From positions 1-10,578 of the forward strand of contig JAGAUH010000140.1 in the NCBI GenBank assembly GCA_017620875.1: a stretch of DNA of 10,578 bases, written 5' to 3'. The translations under genes were made by a program, and so were the position numbers. Shown here piece after piece: positions 7,548-10,578 of the stretch. The notes under the pieces were generated by a model. That model saw only the letters and a program-made list of their open reading frames with translations, was not told the origin of the DNA and ran no database searches. Source of the stretch: Clostridia bacterium (GTDB lineage Bacteria > Bacillota > Clostridia > Christensenellales > Borkfalkiaceae). Every line of letters begins with the position of its first letter. Position 1 is the first letter of the stretch.

Positions 7548-8498
7548 TTATTTAAAGAGCGCTAAAATTTCGTCTTTTCCGCTAACGTTTAGCGTTGTAT
7601 ATAAAATGCCTAAATGCCATTTTACCGTACTTTCGGATATATGCAAATCGGCTGCAATTTCTTTTTGACTTTTTCCGTCGAGAAGTCCATCGAGCATTTC
7701 CATTTGCCTTGCCGTAAGCGTTTTATCCGCAGGGAGCAATTTTAATACCCTTTCTATCCTTTCTGCTTTAGGGATAGAATTTAAAACGACAACTCTCGTC
7801 TTTTCCGCCGTGGACTGAGGCACGTCAACCTTACGGATATAATCTTGCAATAAAAGGTACACGAAAAAGTATGCAAGCTCACTCATAATATAAGATATGG
7901 CAAGCATTTCAAAATTCCAAGTACTAATCTTTTCTACTATCCATATTGCAACGTTACCAAGAACGATGGCAAGCATAAATCCTGCAAGTTTTTGAGATTC
8001 GTTTTTCTTTTTTACTAACGACGTTATGCAAATGCCTAGCATAGCAACAAGATAAATTAAAACGTAAACGAGATTTACAGGGTGCAATACCCCGTATTCT
8101 TTTACGAGACACGTCGAAAATTTTTCAAATTTTAGCGTAACACTCGTATAATACCAATCTAGCCAACCCGTAGTAAATACTATTGCGTACATAATTACGG
8201 CTAAGCCAATAAGCACGCCTAACACCCATTTTTTATAAACGTATCCGCAAAGTTTAGAAACAATCATAAACATACACAAAGGCACAAACACTTGTCCTAA
8301 GTAGGTTATTTTATTTGCCCACAATGCAAACTCTAACGTTTTTGAAATGGATAATAAAAAATATCCAAGCGTTACAACCAAGACACAAAGGAACAAAACG
8401 AGTAACCACGGCTCATTTTGCTTTTTTCTTATACACGCAAAATATAATTGTGGCATAATAAGGGATATTACAAATATTATACCGTATGCAATTGCCAC
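7548..8498 (-). CDS. Membrane-bound LuxR-family transcription regulator with a seven-helix sensor region
   Basis: The 316-residue protein has seven predicted membrane helices at about 4-21, 32-50, 66-86, 92-109, 140-162, 171-188 and 196-218. Their order and the short loops resemble the N-terminal 7TM region found on some histidine kinases (HisKA_7TM type). Instead of a kinase, a LuxR/GerE helix-turn-helix follows at about 258-316: LTARQMEMLDGLLDGKSQKE, then IAADLHISESTVKWHL with the recognition helix. No receiver domain is present, so it should act as a one-component sensor that works while tethered to the membrane. The start is GTG (8496-8498), supported by AAGGAGG 6 nt upstream; no better start lies nearby. 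It ends at its own strong terminator and sits directly upstream of the operon with the 11-bp repeats, its likely target. The signal sensed is unknown. Confidence 0.92.
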   Translation of the reverse strand: MAIAYGIIFVISLIMPQLYFACIRKKQNEPWLLVLFLCVLVVTLGYFLLSISKTLEFALWANKITYLGQVFVPLCMFMIVSKLCGYVYKKWVLGVLIGLAVIMYAIVFTTGWLDWYYTSVTLKFEKFSTCLVKEYGVLHPVNLVYVLIYLVAMLGICITSLVKKKNESQKLAGFMLAIVLGNVAIWIVEKISTWNFEMLAISYIMSELAYFFVYLLLQDYIRKVDVPQSTAEKTRVVVLNSIPKAERIERVLKLLPADKTLTARQMEMLDGLLDGKSQKEIAADLHISESTVKWHLGILYTTLNVSGKDEILALFK

Positions 8499-8547
8499 GT
8501 TTAACCTCCTTTTGTAAACTAAAAATACCGTTTATCAAATTAATTTA

Positions 8548-8576
8548 AGTATAGTTATTAGCAAGTATTTTGATAA
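8548..8576 (-). promoter_or_regulatory. Probable promoter of the LuxR-type regulator gene
   Basis: TTATCA (8571-8576) and TATACT (8548-8553) are 17 bp apart on the minus strand, placing the transcription start about 40 nt before the GTG. The -35 is weak. A 6-bp inverted repeat, TTGCTA/TAGCAA at 8559-8564 and 8583-8588, surrounds the -35 box and could be an operator. No terminator is visible after the upstream lipoprotein gene, so read-through from it is also possible. Confidence 0.5.
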
Positions 8577-8624
8577 TGCGTTTTGCTAGTACTTTTTTAT
8601 CAACCAAAATTATATCAACTTTTT

Positions 8625-10268
8625 TTAAGCAAAGAAAGACGTTAAAGGCGCTATAAAAGTTTTTAATTCGTTTATTCCGTTATTAATTTGCTCTTTGTTA
8701 GAAGTATACCACCAACCAATTTCCATTTCTATATTGCCGTAATAAGAATTGATATTTTCTATATTGGTTTGCGTGATATTTTTATAAGTTATTTCTCCGT
8801 CTTCAAAAATTAAATCGTTAGGTAATTCGTTAGAAACGTTGTTAAGGTTTAATATAACGCTATCAAACCTGCTATCGTCGTTAAAAATCTTTTTAAGTTT
8901 ATCTTTAGCGCCGTAATTATTATAAACCCTTAAAAGTATATCGGCGTAAAATTTGTTTGATAAAGCGGTTGCCTTTTCGCCGTTGCCAACTTTACCAATA
9001 ATAGTTTCTCTTACGTGTAAAAAGTCGGTTTCGGTAACGTTAGTTAAGGCGTGCCCTATAAAGTTTACGCCGTAGCGATATAAATCTACGTAGTTTTTAA
9101 TAAATAAACCTAATCCGTTTTGATTTAATAGGTCGGCACTCTCTCTTAAAATATTTTTATCTTCGTCGCTCATAAAGTTATCTAAAACGGCTTGTCCAAC
9201 TTTTTTAGCAACGTTAAAACATTCTTTTCTCAAATTAGTATCTAAGCCTAAAAGCACGATATAATCTTCGGAAGTTTCTATTACTTTTCCCACTTTAGCC
9301 TTGGCTTCTGCACGGGTGTATTTTGCAAAAGTTTGATAATCTATTGCGTTTTTAATTTTTAGTTCTAGACTAAGCGTATGTTTAAAAATTTGAGATACGA
9401 AATTTAGGTAGGCAGATTTTACTTCTTGGTTGCCAACGCCGTATTCTTCTACTAAAGAAGTCATTAAATTTTCAAACTCTACTAGAGCGTCGGGAGAAAG
9501 AAAACTTTTTACCACTAACTGACTTTGCGGTGCGTCTGCTAAAGCAATTAAACTTTTAGCATAAAACACAGTAAAGTTTTGTAAATTAGTGTAAAAATCA
9601 AGCACCCCGTTATATGCGTTTTTTAAATAATTATCAAAGTCTTGATAATCCTTTTCTAACTGGGTAAAGTTGCTAACTTCTAATATAGAGATACTCTCCG
9701 CTAAAGACTCAATAAGCAAGCTTTCTAAACTCGCAATATAAGTAATAGTATTAAAAGCATCGCTTAACACTTCTTGTGGGGTTGGGTCTATTTCGTGAGA
9801 TTCTTTTGTTTCGAAAGCCAAAGCAATATCGTTAAACGTATCAATAAGGTCTTGGTGATAACCTAAGTTTTCGTATTTATCCTTTAACTCCATTGCTTTA
9901 TCCGATAAACTTTGAAAATTTATATAAAAGTTTTTACAACTATTTAATAGGTTAGAAATAACCGAATTTTTTAGTTGACTAACTTTTAAAACTTCCGTTG
10001 CAAAATTGTTTAGGGTTTCTTGTGGTAAAGAATTAGCGCTTTCTTGCACGTAGTTTGCCACTTGTCCTTTTAAATCATTAAAATTAGAATCTTGTAAAGT
10101 ATAGCCGTTTAATAATAAAGCCACTTCGGCAAGGTCTTCTTTATGGTTTAAAATTTCCGCCCCACTAGAAATTGGTTGCTCTGGCTTGTTTTTGCCACAA
10201 GCGGTTAAGCATATAGGAAAAATTAAAACCAAAGCCAAAATTAAACTGACAATTTTAAATTTTTTCAT
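8625..10268 (-). CDS. Helix-rich lipoprotein of unknown function
   Basis: The 547-residue product starts with MKKFKIVSL, a hydrophobic run and lipobox LTAC, so cysteine 24 should be lipidated and the protein anchored on the outer face of the membrane. After a short linker (GKNKPEQPISSG) the rest reads as almost wholly alpha-helical from about 40 to 460, with many leucine-rich amphipathic stretches; the last part (about 470-520) is less helical and holds IEMEIGWWYTSN. I see no solute-binding, enzyme or repeat signature and do not recognise the family. The start is supported by AAGGAGG with a short 4-nt spacer. By eye the gene is more AT-rich than the operon downstream. It lies 126 bp before the regulator gene with no terminator between, so the two could be co-transcribed, which would fit a sensory accessory role; that is speculation. 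Confidence 0.88.
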   Translation of the reverse strand: MKKFKIVSLILALVLIFPICLTACGKNKPEQPISSGAEILNHKEDLAEVALLLNGYTLQDSNFNDLKGQVANYVQESANSLPQETLNNFATEVLKVSQLKNSVISNLLNSCKNFYINFQSLSDKAMELKDKYENLGYHQDLIDTFNDIALAFETKESHEIDPTPQEVLSDAFNTITYIASLESLLIESLAESISILEVSNFTQLEKDYQDFDNYLKNAYNGVLDFYTNLQNFTVFYAKSLIALADAPQSQLVVKSFLSPDALVEFENLMTSLVEEYGVGNQEVKSAYLNFVSQIFKHTLSLELKIKNAIDYQTFAKYTRAEAKAKVGKVIETSEDYIVLLGLDTNLRKECFNVAKKVGQAVLDNFMSDEDKNILRESADLLNQNGLGLFIKNYVDLYRYGVNFIGHALTNVTETDFLHVRETIIGKVGNGEKATALSNKFYADILLRVYNNYGAKDKLKKIFNDDSRFDSVILNLNNVSNELPNDLIFEDGEITYKNITQTNIENINSYYGNIEMEIGWWYTSNKEQINNGINELKTFIAPLTSFFA

Positions 10269-10307
10269 ATTTCCTCCTTAACGTAAAATTTGTTAAAAGC
10301 AATTTTT

Positions 10308-10336
10308 ATAATAACGTAACAGTGCGTAGTTTACAA
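10308..10336 (-). promoter_or_regulatory. Probable promoter of the helical lipoprotein gene
   Basis: TTGTAA (10331-10336) and TATTAT (10308-10313) are separated by 17 bp on the minus strand. Transcription would begin near 10301, about 33 nt before the ATG and ahead of the AAGGAGG site at 10273-10279. Matches are four of six and five of six to the sigma-A consensus. Confidence 0.55.
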
Positions 10337-10578
10337 AAAATTTATCCCAATATAAATAATTAAACTTTCTAACTGCAAGCAATACAAGGCTAGTTATACC
10401 CCCTACTCAAATAGAAACGGGGTAAATTGGCTAGTTGCTAAAATCAACCTAAGTAAACACAAGATTAAACTTTCTAGAAATAATATAGGGCTCCCGAAAA
10501 AGTTTTACATAATAAAAGTTTTTTGGGATAAAGGAAAAGTCGACTACTAGGTCTTGTAATTTTACTTTGTTAAATTAC
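10337..10578. other. Non-coding stretch with nested short repeats
   Basis: No open frame of useful length crosses this stretch on either strand; frames entering from the right edge meet stops at once. It contains an inverted pair TTTATCCCAA/TTGGGATAAA (10341-10350 and 10523-10532), a 13-bp direct repeat ATTAAACTTTCTA (10359-10371 and 10464-10476, period 105 bp), an 8-bp direct repeat GGCTAGTT (10388-10395 and 10429-10436), and a hairpin TACCCC/GGGGTA (10397-10402 and 10419-10424) between the last pair. It could be an upstream regulatory region, a small RNA gene or an old insertion scar. I recognise no known RNA family. Confidence 0.45.

Noticed and set aside
10341..10532. Miniature transposable element with 10-bp terminal inverted repeats
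   Set aside because: No target-site duplication is visible at the outer edges and only one copy is in the window, so it is kept as an open finding rather than called.

Overview
The window looks like a chromosomal stretch of an AT-rich, Gram-positive-type bacterium of the Bacillota, most likely an uncultured gut Clostridia. The support is strong AAGGAGG-type ribosome binding sites, near-consensus sigma-A promoters, Gram-positive-style lipoproteins (lipoboxes FTAC and LTAC), large repetitive surface proteins and a LuxR-type regulator with a membrane sensor. The exact lineage is inference. All five real genes lie on the minus strand, so they read from right to left. I see no phage, transposase, tRNA, rRNA or CRISPR.

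Right to left: 10269-10578 is non-coding and holds a probable promoter and several short nested repeats. 8625-10268 encodes a helical lipoprotein of unknown function. 7548-8498 (GTG start) encodes a one-component regulator with seven predicted membrane helices and a C-terminal LuxR/GerE helix-turn-helix; it ends in a strong intrinsic terminator (7504-7536). The gap 7356-7547 then carries three direct repeats with an exact 11-bp period, followed by a textbook promoter (TTGATA, 17 bp, TATAAT).

That promoter starts a three-gene unit: a 145-residue cytoplasmic-looking protein I do not recognise (6918-7355), a 1156-residue lipoprotein built of alternating InlB-like and Ig-like repeats (3433-6903), and a surface protein of at least 1112 residues with beta-helix-like carbohydrate-binding-type modules and the start of a C-terminal membrane anchor (1-3338, cut by the window edge). 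The two big genes share an identical 21-nt translation start region, and there are hairpins in both junctions.

My reading, as inference: this is a small surface-display locus. A membrane-bound LuxR regulator may sense an outside signal and bind the 11-bp repeats to switch on two giant cell-surface proteins plus a small cytoplasmic partner. The parts are individually of recognisable types; the combination, the repeat array and the small protein are what deserve checking.
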